A DNA stretch of 64,000 bases from the NCBI RefSeq assembly GCF_038957035.1, contig NZ_CP152412.1:7994501-8058500 (forward strand). The letters run 5' to 3'. Each line of letters opens with the position of its first letter. Positions within the stretch are counted from its first letter, which is position 1. Shown here piece by piece: positions 16,108 to 24,235 of this stretch. The notes under the pieces were generated by a model. The model was given only the letters and a program-made list of their open reading frames with translations, had not been told where the DNA came from and searched no databases. The position numbers and the translations under genes were made by a program. This DNA is from Bradyrhizobium sp. B097. Lineage in GTDB: Bacteria > Pseudomonadota > Alphaproteobacteria > Rhizobiales > Xanthobacteraceae.

Positions 16108-17025
16108 TCACGCCTCCCGCGCGTAGCTCTTCAATCTCGCTTCCAGCACCGCGATCACCTGGTCGCGGACCGGATCGCGGGAGCCTTTCAGCCAGGCGGC
16201 GGCGAGCGGCAGGCGGCCGGTGCTGCTGCCGCGCTTGAGCTTGAGGGGAACGAAACGCACGCCCGGGATCGCCATCCGCGCGGTCCAGCGCGGCACGATG
16301 GCAACGCCGAGCCGTGCTGCGACCATGTTGACGATGGTCTGCTTCTCGTCGGCGATCTCCTGGATGCGCGGCGTCAGCCCGGCCTCGTCGAACAGTTTTG
16401 TCGTGAGATCGTGGCTGTGCGGCCGCGAGCGGCGCTCCGGCACGATCAAGGGCTGATCGGCGATGTCAGCCAGCACGATCTGCTTGCGCCGCGCCAGCCT
16501 ATGCTTGTGCGACAGCGCCACCACAGCGGTCTCCTGCAGCAGCGGAAAAAACTCGATGCGCCGGTCGGGCCGCTCCGGTGGGCGCACGAAAGCGAGATCG
16601 AGCGCGCCCGACAACAGCTTCGGCAGCAGCCGGATGGTCTTCTCCTCGAGCAGCTGCACGGCAACCTCCGGATGGGCGGCGCGGAGGTCACGCAGCAGCG
16701 GCGGCAGCAGCCCGGCGGCCGCGCTGTCGATCGCGCCGATCCGGAAGCGCCGCGCCAGCGGCTTGCGCAGCCGGCGACGAAAGCCGTCCTCGATCGCCTC
16801 GGCGCGGCCGAGCAGCGCCCGTCCCTCGCGCAGCAGCACAGAGCCGTCCTCGGTCAACGACACCGCGCGCGTGGTGCGCGCGAACAGCCGCACCCCGAGA
16901 TCCTCCTCCAGCAGCTTGATGTGGCGGCCCAGCGCCGACGGCATCATCTGCAGGCGCTGCGCGGCGCGGCCGAAATGCAGTTCCTCGGCGGCCGCCACGA
17001 AGCAGCGAAGCTGGTGCAGTTCCAA
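16108..17025 (-). CDS. LysR family transcriptional regulator
   Basis: A 305-residue regulator with the winged helix-turn-helix at residues 1-60 (LRCFVAAAEELHFGRAAQRL, LGRHIKLLEEDLGVRLFARTT) and a substrate-binding domain after residue 90. It begins with TTG at 17025, preceded by GGAG 6 bases upstream. It is divergent from an MFS permease and a tartrate dehydrogenase, which suggests it senses tartrate or a related dicarboxylate and controls those genes. The helix-turn-helix reads MMPSALGR where many members have SQPALS. Confidence 0.9.
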   Translation of the reverse strand: MELHQLRCFVAAAEELHFGRAAQRLQMMPSALGRHIKLLEEDLGVRLFARTTRAVSLTEDGSVLLREGRALLGRAEAIEDGFRRRLRKPLARRFRIGAIDSAAAGLLPPLLRDLRAAHPEVAVQLLEEKTIRLLPKLLSGALDLAFVRPPERPDRRIEFFPLLQETAVVALSHKHRLARRKQIVLADIADQPLIVPERRSRPHSHDLTTKLFDEAGLTPRIQEIADEKQTIVNMVAARLGVAIVPRWTARMAIPGVRFVPLKLKRGSSTGRLPLAAAWLKGSRDPVRDQVIAVLEARLKSYAREA

Positions 17026-17047
17026 GAGGCACTCCAGTGCTAGCCGG

Positions 17048-17135
17048 CGTCATTGCGAGCGCAAGCGAAGCAATCCATTGGGACCGCATATGCGGAGCGA
17101 TGGATTGCTTCGTCGCTTCGCTCCTCGCAATGACG
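17048..17135. repeat. palindromic intergenic repeat
   Basis: Arms CGTCATTGCGAGCG and CGCTCCTCGCAATGACG with an inner GCGAAGCAATCCAT / ATGGATTGCTTCG pair. It separates the LysR gene from its likely operator. Confidence 0.85.
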
Positions 17136-17149
17136 GGCGACGGCGGCGA

Positions 17150-17170
17150 TTATATCATTTTTTTGTATAA
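17150..17170. promoter_or_regulatory. candidate LysR box (T-N11-A)
   Basis: TTATA, 11 bases, TATAA: a perfect dyad of the T-N11-A form recognised by LysR proteins. It is 100 bases before the MFS start and in the LysR-MFS intergenic region, after the repeat. Candidate only. Confidence 0.5.
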
Positions 17171-17269
17171 ACCGGCGCGGATTGAATCGGAAGGGCGCGC
17201 GCCTCTAGGCTTCTCAATGGCGCGGCAAAATGCGCCGTCCCAACAAACAAGACGAACCCGGGGAAGCCC

Positions 17270-18583
17270 ATGGAAAGCGAGCTTGGCACGCGCGTGTTGC
17301 GCAAGATCTCACTGCGCATCGTGCCGTTCATCATGCTGCTGTACTTCGTGGCCTTCATCGACCGCGTCAATATCGGCTTCGCCTCGCTGACCATGAACAA
17401 GGACATCGGCCTGTCGCCGGCGGTCTATGGCTTCGGCGCCGGTATCTTTTTCTGGGGCTACTTCCTGTTCGAGGTGCCCTCCAACATCATCCTGCACAAG
17501 ATCGGCGCGCGGATCTGGATCGCGCGGGTGATGATCACCTGGGGCCTGGTCTCGGCGGCGATGGCGCTGGTGCAGGGCGCGACCAGCTTCTACGTGCTGC
17601 GCTTCCTGCTCGGCGCCGCGGAGGCCGGCTTCTTCCCGGGCATCATCCTCTACCTCTCCTACTGGTTCCCGGCGCGGCAGCGCGCCGCCGTCACCGCGCT
17701 GTTCATGGCCGCCGCGCCGCTCTCGACCGTGCTCGGCTCGCCGGTCTCCGGCGCGCTGCTGGAGATGGACGGCCTGTTCGGCTTCAAGGGCTGGCAATGG
17801 CTATTCGCGCTGGAGGCGGTGCCCGCCGTGCTGCTCGGCTTCGTCGTACTCGGCTTCCTGACCGACCGGCCGGAGCAGGCCCGATGGCTCGCCGACGACG
17901 AGCGCGCCTGGCTGGTCAAGACCATGAAGACGGAGACCGACGGCAAGGCTGCGACCGCGAGCCATAGCGTCTGGCGCGGCCTTGCGGATCCTCGCGTGCT
18001 GGCGCTGTCGCTGGTCTATTTCGGCACCTCGGCCGGGCTCTATACGCTCGGCGTGTGGGCGCCGCAGATCATCAAGGCGTTCGGCCTGTCGTCGCTGCAA
18101 GTCGGCTTCCTCAACGCGGTGCCGGCGACCATCGCCGTGATCGCGATGATCCTGTGGGCGCGGCATTCCGACCGCACCGGCGAACGCACCTGGCACGTCG
18201 TGATCGCCTGCCTGATCGCGGCCGCAGGACTTGCGCTTGCCGGACTGTGGACCGGCCTTGCTGCCGTGATCGCGGCGCTGACCTTGGTCAATATCGGCAT
18301 CTCCTCATCGAAGCCGCCGCTGTGGAGCATGCCGACCATGTTCCTGTCAGGCTCAGCCGCAGCGGCCGGGATCGCCACCATCAACTCGATCGGCAATCTC
18401 GGCGGCTTCGTCGGCCCCGCGATGATCGGCTGGATCAAGGAACGCACCGGCAGTTTCGAGGGCGGCCTCTATTTCGTCGCTGGCCTCCTGGTGCTGTCAG
18501 CCGTGCTCACGCTGCTGCTGTCGCGCGCGCAAGGCGCGCCGGCACCAGCCGAACCGCAACCCAATCCCGTGCGAACCCGCTAA
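17270..18583 (+). CDS. MFS transporter, anion:cation symporter type (probable tartrate permease)
   Basis: A 437-residue, 12-helix inner-membrane symporter. The N-terminus (RIVPFIMLLYFVAFIDRVNIGFASLTMNKD, given here in part) has the IDRVNIGFA hallmark of the ACS family that imports tartrate, phthalate or sugar acids, with FFWGYFLFEVPSNI and EAGFFPGIILYLSYWFP further on. The next gene, 21 bases after its stop, encodes a tartrate dehydrogenase-like enzyme, so tartrate or a similar hydroxy-acid is the likely cargo. The LysR box upstream suggests inducible expression. Confidence 0.88.
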   Translation: MESELGTRVLRKISLRIVPFIMLLYFVAFIDRVNIGFASLTMNKDIGLSPAVYGFGAGIFFWGYFLFEVPSNIILHKIGARIWIARVMITWGLVSAAMALVQGATSFYVLRFLLGAAEAGFFPGIILYLSYWFPARQRAAVTALFMAAAPLSTVLGSPVSGALLEMDGLFGFKGWQWLFALEAVPAVLLGFVVLGFLTDRPEQARWLADDERAWLVKTMKTETDGKAATASHSVWRGLADPRVLALSLVYFGTSAGLYTLGVWAPQIIKAFGLSSLQVGFLNAVPATIAVIAMILWARHSDRTGERTWHVVIACLIAAAGLALAGLWTGLAAVIAALTLVNIGISSSKPPLWSMPTMFLSGSAAAAGIATINSIGNLGGFVGPAMIGWIKERTGSFEGGLYFVAGLLVLSAVLTLLLSRAQGAPAPAEPQPNPVRTR

Positions 18584-18604
18584 CCATTGATCCGGAGACA
18601 ACCC

Positions 18605-19678
18605 ATGCGTACCCATTCCATCGCCGCCATTCCCGCCGACGGCATCGGCCCCGAAGTGATCTCCGCGGGTGTCCGCGTGCTTCAGGCGCTGGCCAAGCGC
18701 TCGGGCGACATCAGCTTCAACGTCAAGACCTTCGACTGGGGCTCGGACTATTACAAGAAGCACGGCGTGATGATGCCGGCCGACGGGCTGGCCGATCTGA
18801 AAAACTTCGACGCGATCTATTTCGGCGCGGTCGGCGCGCCCGACGTGCCCGACCACATCACGCTGTGGGGCCTTCGCTTACCGATCTGCCAGGGCTTCGA
18901 CCAATACGCCAATGTGCGGCCGACAAAAATCCTGCCCGGCGTCGCCTCGCCGCTGCGCAATGTCGGCGTCGGCGATCTCGACTGGGTGATCGTGCGCGAG
19001 AATTCCGAAGGCGAGTATGCCGGGATGGGCGGCCGCGCCCACAGGGGCCTGCCGGAAGAGGTCGGCACTGAAGTGGCTGTCTTTACTCGTGTCGGCGTGA
19101 CGCGGATCATGCGCTACGCGTTCCAGCTCGCGCAGTCGCGGCCGCGTAAATTCCTCACCGCGGTGACGAAGTCGAACGCGCAGCGCCACGGCATGGTGAT
19201 GTGGGACGAGATCGCGGCCGAGGTGGCCAAGGAATTCCCCGACGTCACCTGGGACAAGATGCTGGTCGACGCCATGACGGTGCGGATGACGCTCCATCCG
19301 AAGAGCCTCGACACCATCGTTGCGACCAATCTGCATGCCGACATCCTGTCGGATCTCGCAGGCGCGCTGGCCGGCAGCCTCGGCGTCGCGCCGACCGGCA
19401 ATATCGACCCGCAGCGCCGCTTCCCCTCGATGTTCGAGCCGATCCACGGCTCGGCCTTCGACATCACCGGCAAGGGCATCGCCAACCCGGTCGCGACCTT
19501 CTGGACCGGCGCGCAGATGCTGGAGCATCTCGGCGAAAAGGACGCCGCCGCGCGCCTGATGGCCGCGGTCGAGAAGGTGTGCGCGGCCGGCGTGCTGACG
19601 CCCGACGTCGGCGGCACGGCGACGACCAGGGAAGTGACCGACGCCGTGATCGACGCGATCCATGGATCGAATGTGTGA
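18605..19678 (+). CDS. tartrate dehydrogenase / 3-isopropylmalate dehydrogenase family
   Basis: NAD-dependent oxidative decarboxylase of D-malate or tartrate type, 357 residues. Visible are the PADGIGPEVI entry, the WGLRLPICQGFDQYANVRPT substrate loop, VIVRENSEGEYAGMGGR, the catalytic K in TAVTKSNAQRHGM, and the metal-site DAMTVRM / NLHADILSDL and EPIHGSAFDI regions. The ATG at 18605 follows GGAGA; an in-frame ATG 18 bases earlier overlaps that site. It forms an operon with the upstream symporter. D-malate or isopropylmalate activity is not excluded. Confidence 0.9.
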   Translation: MRTHSIAAIPADGIGPEVISAGVRVLQALAKRSGDISFNVKTFDWGSDYYKKHGVMMPADGLADLKNFDAIYFGAVGAPDVPDHITLWGLRLPICQGFDQYANVRPTKILPGVASPLRNVGVGDLDWVIVRENSEGEYAGMGGRAHRGLPEEVGTEVAVFTRVGVTRIMRYAFQLAQSRPRKFLTAVTKSNAQRHGMVMWDEIAAEVAKEFPDVTWDKMLVDAMTVRMTLHPKSLDTIVATNLHADILSDLAGALAGSLGVAPTGNIDPQRRFPSMFEPIHGSAFDITGKGIANPVATFWTGAQMLEHLGEKDAAARLMAAVEKVCAAGVLTPDVGGTATTREVTDAVIDAIHGSNV

Positions 19679-19710
19679 GGGGGCGGTAGCCAGCCGCGAA
19701 CTCCGTCCGC

Positions 19711-19828
19711 CTCTCCCGCTTGCGGGGGAGGCCGGGTCGCATCGCAGATGCGATCCGGGTGGGGGTTCTCTCCACCATACGACTCGCGGTGAGAGCCCCC
19801 ACCCCACCCTCCCCCGCAAGCGGGAGAG
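19711..19828. repeat. palindromic intergenic repeat
   Basis: A 21-bp perfect inverted repeat (arms begin CTCTCCCGCTTGCGGG) encloses a smaller GCATCGCAGATGCGATCC hairpin and a GGTGGGGG region. Related to the CT-rich repeats at 42181 and 48796. Confidence 0.85.
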
Positions 19829-19901
19829 GGAGCCGGCCAGCGTGCTCACCTGACAAGGGCGCTGGCACGCCCCTTCCGATACCGCAACTGGGGAACAAAC
19901 C

Positions 19902-20714
19902 GTGCTACCCGATCTGACCAGACGACACTTCATGACTGCTGGAGGACTATCGATCATGGCCGCGATGACGGGGATACAGCCGGCGGACGCCGCGACATGG
20001 CGCGACGAGATCCGCGCCATCGCGTTCGACGTCCAGGGGACGTGCGTCGATTTCTATCAGCCGATCCTGCGCGCGGGGCAGGCCGTCAACGCCGCGAAGG
20101 GGCTTGCGATCGACTGGGCCAGGCTCTCGAGCGAATGGCGCGATCTTTATCGTGCCGCGCTCGACGACGTGATCGCCGGCAAGCGCCCGTGGATTCGGGT
20201 CGACCGCATCTATCGCGAGGCGCTGGACGTTCTGCTCGATCGCCACGGCCTCTCGGAGGCCTTCTCGAGCGACGAGCGCGACGAACTGAACATGGTGTGG
20301 AGCAAGCTCGACGCATGGCCCGACAGCGTCGAAGGCCTCGCGCGCCTGCGCAGCCGGTTCGTGACCTCGACCTTGTCGAATGCCGGCATGGCCGCGGTGG
20401 TGGCGGTGGTCAAGCACGCCAAGCTGCCATTCGACGCCGTGCTGACCGCGGAGCTTGCTCACAACTACAAGCCGTCACCGGCGGTGTATCAGCTCGCCGT
20501 CGACTACCTCGGTTATCCCGCCGACAAGATCCTGATGGTCGCCTGCCACAAATACGACCTGAAGGCGGCCCGCGCCTTCGGCATGCGCACCGCATTCGTC
20601 GCCCGTCCGCTGGAATTCGGGCCGGCGGCGAAGGTCGACGTCGCGCCGGAATCCTGGATCGACCTTCACGCGGACAGTTTTACGCAACTCGCCGACTTGC
20701 TCGCCCCGGCGTGA
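19902..20714 (+). CDS. haloacid dehalogenase type II family protein with Tat signal
   Basis: A 270-residue HAD-superfamily protein. An N-terminal twin-arginine signal is visible (TRRHFMTAGG, hydrophobic stretch, cut after PADA), unusual for L-2-haloacid dehalogenases, which normally work in the cytoplasm. After it come the nucleophile motif FDVQGTCVD (D43), STLSNAG, the lysine in NYKPSPAVYQLA and the terminal VACHKYDLKAAR. The usual FDVFGT reads FDVQGT. GTG at 19902 follows GGGGAA by 7 bases. It lies 223 bases past the tartrate gene, across a repeat, and may be independent. Confidence 0.85.
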   Translation: MLPDLTRRHFMTAGGLSIMAAMTGIQPADAATWRDEIRAIAFDVQGTCVDFYQPILRAGQAVNAAKGLAIDWARLSSEWRDLYRAALDDVIAGKRPWIRVDRIYREALDVLLDRHGLSEAFSSDERDELNMVWSKLDAWPDSVEGLARLRSRFVTSTLSNAGMAAVVAVVKHAKLPFDAVLTAELAHNYKPSPAVYQLAVDYLGYPADKILMVACHKYDLKAARAFGMRTAFVARPLEFGPAAKVDVAPESWIDLHADSFTQLADLLAPA

Positions 20715-20739
20715 CGACGAGCGGGGCCACTTTTCCGGA

Positions 20740-21507
20740 TTATGCTCCAGGCGCACCCGCCTCGGCGCAATTGGTCAGCCGTGCCGGCACGCCGACGGCG
20801 GTGCAGCCGGCCGGCACATCCGATGTCACCAGCGCGCCGGCGCCGACCTTGGCGAAATCGCCGATAGAAAGGTTTCCGATCAGCGTTGCGCCGGCGCTGA
20901 GCAGCACGCCGCGGCCGATCGTCGGGGCGTGGCGCGGGTCATCCTGATGCCGCGCGATGGTGACGTTCTGCAGGATCGTGACCTCGTCGCCGACGGAAGC
21001 CAACGCGCCGATGATAATGCCGGTGCCGTGATCGAGGAAAACCGCCGTTCCGATCCGGGCCGATGGGTGAATGCTGATCTGCAACTGGTCCGCCGCCGCA
21101 CTGTGCATCAACAGCGCGAGGTCGGGGCGATCGTGGCGCCACAGCCAGTTCGACACCCGCCAGGCTTGCAGCGCGACGTAGCCCTTGAAGTTGAGCAGCG
21201 GCGGCAGCAAGCCCGTGATCGCCGGGTCGCGGCGCACGATGGCAACCAGATCGGTGGCCGCGGCATCGACCAACGCAGGCTCGGCCGCGAACGCTTCGCG
21301 GGCGGTCCGCATGAACTGCGCGCGATCGGCTTCGGCGCGGCAGATAGCCCGGCCGATCAGGAAGGCGAGCGCGCCGACGAGGTCGCCCTGATCGAGGATG
21401 AAAGCAGCCGAGGCCTCGAGAAAGCGATCGGCGACAACAGCAGCTTCCGCTTCGCGCCGGATCGCAAGCCAGAGATCGTCAGAACTCGCCGTCGCAGATG
21501 CCGCCAT
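20740..21507 (-). CDS. cysE: serine O-acetyltransferase
   Basis: Makes O-acetylserine from serine and acetyl-CoA for cysteine synthesis. The 255-residue protein has the helical N-terminal domain (LWLAIRREAEAAVVADRFLEA in part) followed by left-handed beta-helix hexapeptides (ISIHPSARIGTAVFLDHGTG, IGALASVGDEVTILQNVTI, VLLSAGATLIGNLSIGDFAKV). The catalytic DHGTG segment is intact, where many homologues have DHATG. The ATG at 21507 has GAGG 7 bases upstream. It is a lone gene, convergent with the dehalogenase-like gene. Confidence 0.9.
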   Translation of the reverse strand: MAASATASSDDLWLAIRREAEAAVVADRFLEASAAFILDQGDLVGALAFLIGRAICRAEADRAQFMRTAREAFAAEPALVDAAATDLVAIVRRDPAITGLLPPLLNFKGYVALQAWRVSNWLWRHDRPDLALLMHSAAADQLQISIHPSARIGTAVFLDHGTGIIIGALASVGDEVTILQNVTIARHQDDPRHAPTIGRGVLLSAGATLIGNLSIGDFAKVGAGALVTSDVPAGCTAVGVPARLTNCAEAGAPGA

Positions 21508-21568
21508 CACTTCACCTCATCGCCCGGATTCCGACGATAGAGTGGGCATGGCTGCCGCACAACGCAAA

Positions 21569-21597
21569 CCGCCCGCTTGCTTGTCGCAAACGGGCGG
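21569..21597 (-). terminator. hairpin after the DUF2852 gene
   Basis: Stem CCGCCCG / CGGGCGG with an inner TTGC / GCAA pair, followed leftwards by a TTT-containing tail. It lies 60 bases beyond the DUF2852 stop and before the cysE start. A moderate terminator candidate. Confidence 0.45.
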
Positions 21598-21658
21598 CTC
21601 AGGCCATCAGGTGTTATGGGGGCACATCGCCTGAGGGCTCAGTGCTTGCCTCGCGGGA

Positions 21659-22150
21659 TCAGCTCTGCGGCGGCTGATCGGTCGGCGGGGTCGGACGGGT
21701 CTTGTGCTGCGCCATGAAGGCGTCGAACTCTTCCTTGTCCTTGGCGTGGCGCAGGCGATCGAGGAAGTTCTTGAACTCGACCTGCTCTTCCTCGAGCCGG
21801 CGCAGCGTGTCCTGGCGGTACTCGTCGAAGGCGCGGTTGCCGCTGGTGGGCGGGCCGAAGCCGCCGAACGGGAAGCCGCGGCGCTCCATGCGGCTCTTCA
21901 TCCGCTCCATCTTGTCCTGCATGCGCTCCATCTTGTTCGCCCAGCGATCCTGATCGTAGTGACTCCAACAGGCCATTTTTCTGCTCCCGAGTGTGAAAAA
22001 GAGAAGGGCGAGGCCGATCGGCCACCAGATCATGAAGCCGAGGATGATCCCGGCAATCTTCAGGGGATGCCACGGCGTCGCGTAGAAGTAGGGGCGGTAG
22101 GGCTCTTCGACGGGGCCGCGCCAGCGATTGACATCAGCGGTGTAGGCCAT
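21659..22150 (-). CDS. DUF2852 membrane protein with coiled-coil tail
   Basis: A 163-residue protein of an alphaproteobacterial family of unknown function. One or two membrane helices lie about residues 28-52 (WHPLKIAGIILGFMIWWPIGLALLFF in part). A basic/acidic Met-rich coiled coil follows (KMERMQDKMERMKSRMERR), then a GFPFGGFGPPTSGN linker and a second helical region. GGAGA 5 bases before the ATG at 22150 sets the start. A 19-bp palindrome 34 bases upstream matches one at the neighbouring TetR start, so it is probably the repressor's target. Confidence 0.8.
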   Translation of the reverse strand: MAYTADVNRWRGPVEEPYRPYFYATPWHPLKIAGIILGFMIWWPIGLALLFFTLGSRKMACWSHYDQDRWANKMERMQDKMERMKSRMERRGFPFGGFGPPTSGNRAFDEYRQDTLRRLEEEQVEFKNFLDRLRHAKDKEEFDAFMAQHKTRPTPPTDQPPQS

Positions 22151-22183
22151 TTCCTTCTCCATGACGGCATCACGCCGTTGTGA

Positions 22184-22202
22184 ATGTAAATAACATTTAC
22201 AT
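22184..22202. promoter_or_regulatory. candidate TetR operator before the DUF2852 gene
   Basis: ATGTAAATAACATTTACAT: 7-base perfect arms around 5 bases. The same spacing and nearly the same arms recur at 22993-23011 over the TetR start. Confidence 0.7.
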
Positions 22203-22280
22203 AGATAGCCGAGCCCTTGGGAAAGTCAAGCAGAGCAGATGACGCACCCCTCGGATTATTTTTAGGCCTGTCGTTGAACC

Positions 22281-22994
22281 TTATTTCGGCTTGCCCCACG
22301 GGCCGGATCTGTCGCCGGCCGGCTCTTCGTCGGCTGCCGCGGTTCCCGGCCTGCGATCGGTGAGGAAGCCAAGGCCGCGCAGATAGATCAGCACTTCGGC
22401 CTCGAGCAGATCCTCCGGCGACATCGGCAGCTTGCGCCGCGCGGCATCGCCGCGGCCGAACAGCGAGGCGACGCCGTGCGACATCGACCAGATATGCAGC
22501 GCCATCATCATCGCCGGCGGGCGCGGTGTGCCGGGCGGCGCCAGCGCCGCGAGCCGCTCGGCGGCGGCGCGAATGATCGCAAACGCGCGCTCGCTTGCCG
22601 CCATCAAGGTCGGATTGGAATCGACCGGCAGGCCGGATTCGAACATCGCGGAGTAGAACGCGGGCTCCTCGCGCGCGAAGGCGAGATAGGCCTTGCCGAC
22701 CCGCTCGAACGCCGAGACGGTGTCGGGACGGCCGTCGTCCCAGGCCTGCGTGAGCAGGGATTCGAATTGCTCGAAGCCGCGTTGCGCGATGCTGGCGATC
22801 AGCTCGTCACGGTCGCGGAAGTGGCGGTAGGGTGCGGCGGGGCTGACGCCGGCCATTCGCGCGGCATCGGCGAAGGTGAAGCCGGCCGGCCCCTTCTTCG
22901 AGATCAGGTCGAGGGCTGCCTGCAACAACGCCTCTTTGAGATTGCCGTGATGATAGCCGCGCTCGGCGCGGCCTTGGTCCTTGCGCCAGCTCAT
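22281..22994 (-). CDS. TetR family transcriptional regulator
   Basis: A 237-residue repressor. The N-terminal DNA-binding domain reads YHHGNLKEALLQAALDLISK, then the helix-turn-helix FTFADAARMAGVSPAAPYRHF. The C-terminal part fits the WHG/TetR_C type (EEPAFYSAMFES, MMMALHIWSMSHGVASLFG). It is upstream of the DUF2852 gene on the same strand, 130 bases apart. Matching 19-bp dyads at both starts suggest it represses itself and the DUF2852 gene. The ligand is unknown. Confidence 0.88.
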   Translation of the reverse strand: MSWRKDQGRAERGYHHGNLKEALLQAALDLISKKGPAGFTFADAARMAGVSPAAPYRHFRDRDELIASIAQRGFEQFESLLTQAWDDGRPDTVSAFERVGKAYLAFAREEPAFYSAMFESGLPVDSNPTLMAASERAFAIIRAAAERLAALAPPGTPRPPAMMMALHIWSMSHGVASLFGRGDAARRKLPMSPEDLLEAEVLIYLRGLGFLTDRRPGTAAADEEPAGDRSGPWGKPK

Positions 22995-23011
22995 GTGAAC
23001 GGCTTTTACAT
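22993..23011. promoter_or_regulatory. candidate TetR autoregulatory operator
   Basis: ATGTGAACGGCTTTTACAT: same 19-base architecture as 22184-22202 with one mismatch in the left arm. It overlaps the first two bases of the TetR start codon. Confidence 0.65.
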
Positions 23012-23129
23012 GAGCCGGCGGTAAAGGTCACTAGCGGCCAGGCCGGCGGTTCATCAAGATTAACGGATCGGTGGCGCAGGCTTGCTGCTCTCGCTTGACC
23101 AGAGTCGCCCGGCTCAAGCCAATGGCTCC

Positions 23130-23275
23130 ATCTTCCCCTTCCCCCTGCAAGGGGGAAGGTCGGGATGGGGGGACAGACGCAGGCGGCGCTGCAAGTGGAG
23201 AGAGTAGATCCCCACCCGCTTTGCTCTGGCGAGCAAAGCGACCTCCCCTTTTCAAGGGGAGGTCAATGCCCCCCG
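23130..23275. repeat. CT/AG-rich palindromic intergenic repeat
   Basis: Several nested hairpins: CTTCCCCCTGCAAGGGGGAAG on the left, GCTTTGCTCTGGCGAGCAAAGC in the middle and CCTCCCCTTTTCAAGGGGAGG on the right. The whole 23012-23292 stretch holds no supported gene. Confidence 0.7.
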
Positions 23276-23292
23276 CCCTGTCGTCCCGGGGA

Positions 23293-23658
23293 CTACCGTC
23301 CCGGGATCGGCAGCACCGGCATGATCTCCACGGCCTCGCCCGGGAAGATCGAAAAGTGTGGGTGGTTCTCGAACAGCTTTGCCGCCGCCTCATGCGAGGG
23401 CGCGCGCACCACGGTGAAGCCGGTCATCAGATTGGCGATGTCGGCGGTGCCGCCGGCTCCGACATGCTTGGTCTTGCCGAGCGGCCCGCCCATCTCGACG
23501 ATCACGTCGTGGTGCTTCTCGACCCAGGCGCCCCACGCGGCCATGCCCTGCTGCTCCTTGGCACGCCGTTCGGCCTCCGGCAGCGCATTCCAGGCTGCCA
23601 TGCGCGAACCGGATTTGCCGCCGCCGAGATAGACGGCAAGGAAGGTGTTGCTGCTCAT
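23293..23658 (-). CDS. YCII/DGPF-related protein (third of three)
   Basis: A 121-residue YCII-like dimeric alpha/beta protein of unknown function. It has the MSSNTFLAVYLGG start, a long central helix (MAAWGAWVEKHHDVIVEMGGPLG in part) and the FTVVRAPSHEAAAKLFENHP strand-helix. The DGPF signature is replaced by GGPLG. It is the last of three consecutive minus-strand YCII genes (gaps of 70 and 81 bases), which a single ECF42-type promoter at 24705-24731 could serve. Confidence 0.82.
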   Translation of the reverse strand: MSSNTFLAVYLGGGKSGSRMAAWNALPEAERRAKEQQGMAAWGAWVEKHHDVIVEMGGPLGKTKHVGAGGTADIANLMTGFTVVRAPSHEAAAKLFENHPHFSIFPGEAVEIMPVLPIPGR

Positions 23659-23739
23659 CGTGCTTCTCCGTTGTGGTGGTTTGACGATCGGTTGGTGCTA
23701 CGATGACGCTTTGGAGCGGCATCGCTTCTCGTTTGAGAT

Positions 23740-24165
23740 CTAGCGCAGCGCCTTGCCCCAGCCGCCCTGTGGATGTTCGAAGGTCGCGGCCGCCTGCTGC
23801 ACTTCCTCGGAGAAATCCGCCATCTCCTGCACCTGGCGAATTTCGATCATCTCGTTCGCGGAGGCCGGGCACTGCTTCGCCCATGCGATCGCTTCGGCGC
23901 GCGAGGCGACCTCGATCATCCAGAAGCCGCCGATCACTTCCTTGGCCTCGGTGAACGGACCGTCGATCACCACCGGCAGGCCGGTGTCGAACTTGACGCG
24001 CGCGCCTGAGGCCGGCGGATGCAGGCCTTCCAGCGTGATCAGCACGCCGGCGTCCTTCAGCGCCTGATTGTATCGCATCATCGCGGCGACCCGTTCCGGG
24101 TCGAGCTCGAGCTTGGCCGGCGCGGACTCGTAGCCGAGTGGGATCATCAGCATCATGAAACGCAT
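23740..24165 (-). CDS. YCII/DGPF-domain protein (second of three)
   Basis: A 141-residue protein with the classical DGPF signature (VVIDGPFTEAKEVIGGFWMIEV), as in proteins encoded with ECF42 sigma factors. The N-terminus MRFMMLMIPLGYES is a typical first strand, and EIRQVQEMADF a typical C-terminal strand. The start at 24165 is chosen because the longer frame crosses an intergenic hairpin repeat. Second in the three-gene run. Confidence 0.88.
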   Translation of the reverse strand: MRFMMLMIPLGYESAPAKLELDPERVAAMMRYNQALKDAGVLITLEGLHPPASGARVKFDTGLPVVIDGPFTEAKEVIGGFWMIEVASRAEAIAWAKQCPASANEMIEIRQVQEMADFSEEVQQAAATFEHPQGGWGKALR

Positions 24166-24189
24166 TTGAATGACATCCTTTGGTTTGAT

Positions 24190-24226
24190 GTCATTCCGGG
24201 CGTGCCAAGCACGAACCCGGAATGAC
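24190..24226. repeat. short palindromic repeat between two DGPF genes
   Basis: GTCATTCCGGG and CCCGGAATGAC, an 11-bp perfect stem around a GTGC...GCAC loop. It is the short form of the repeat at 15991-16093. Confidence 0.8.
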
Positions 24227-24235
24227 GGTCGAATA

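Noticed and set aside
23658..23740. Separate ECF42-type promoter in front of the third DGPF gene
   Set aside because: The 81-base gap has CGTC segments but no TGTCGG at the 17-base spacing.
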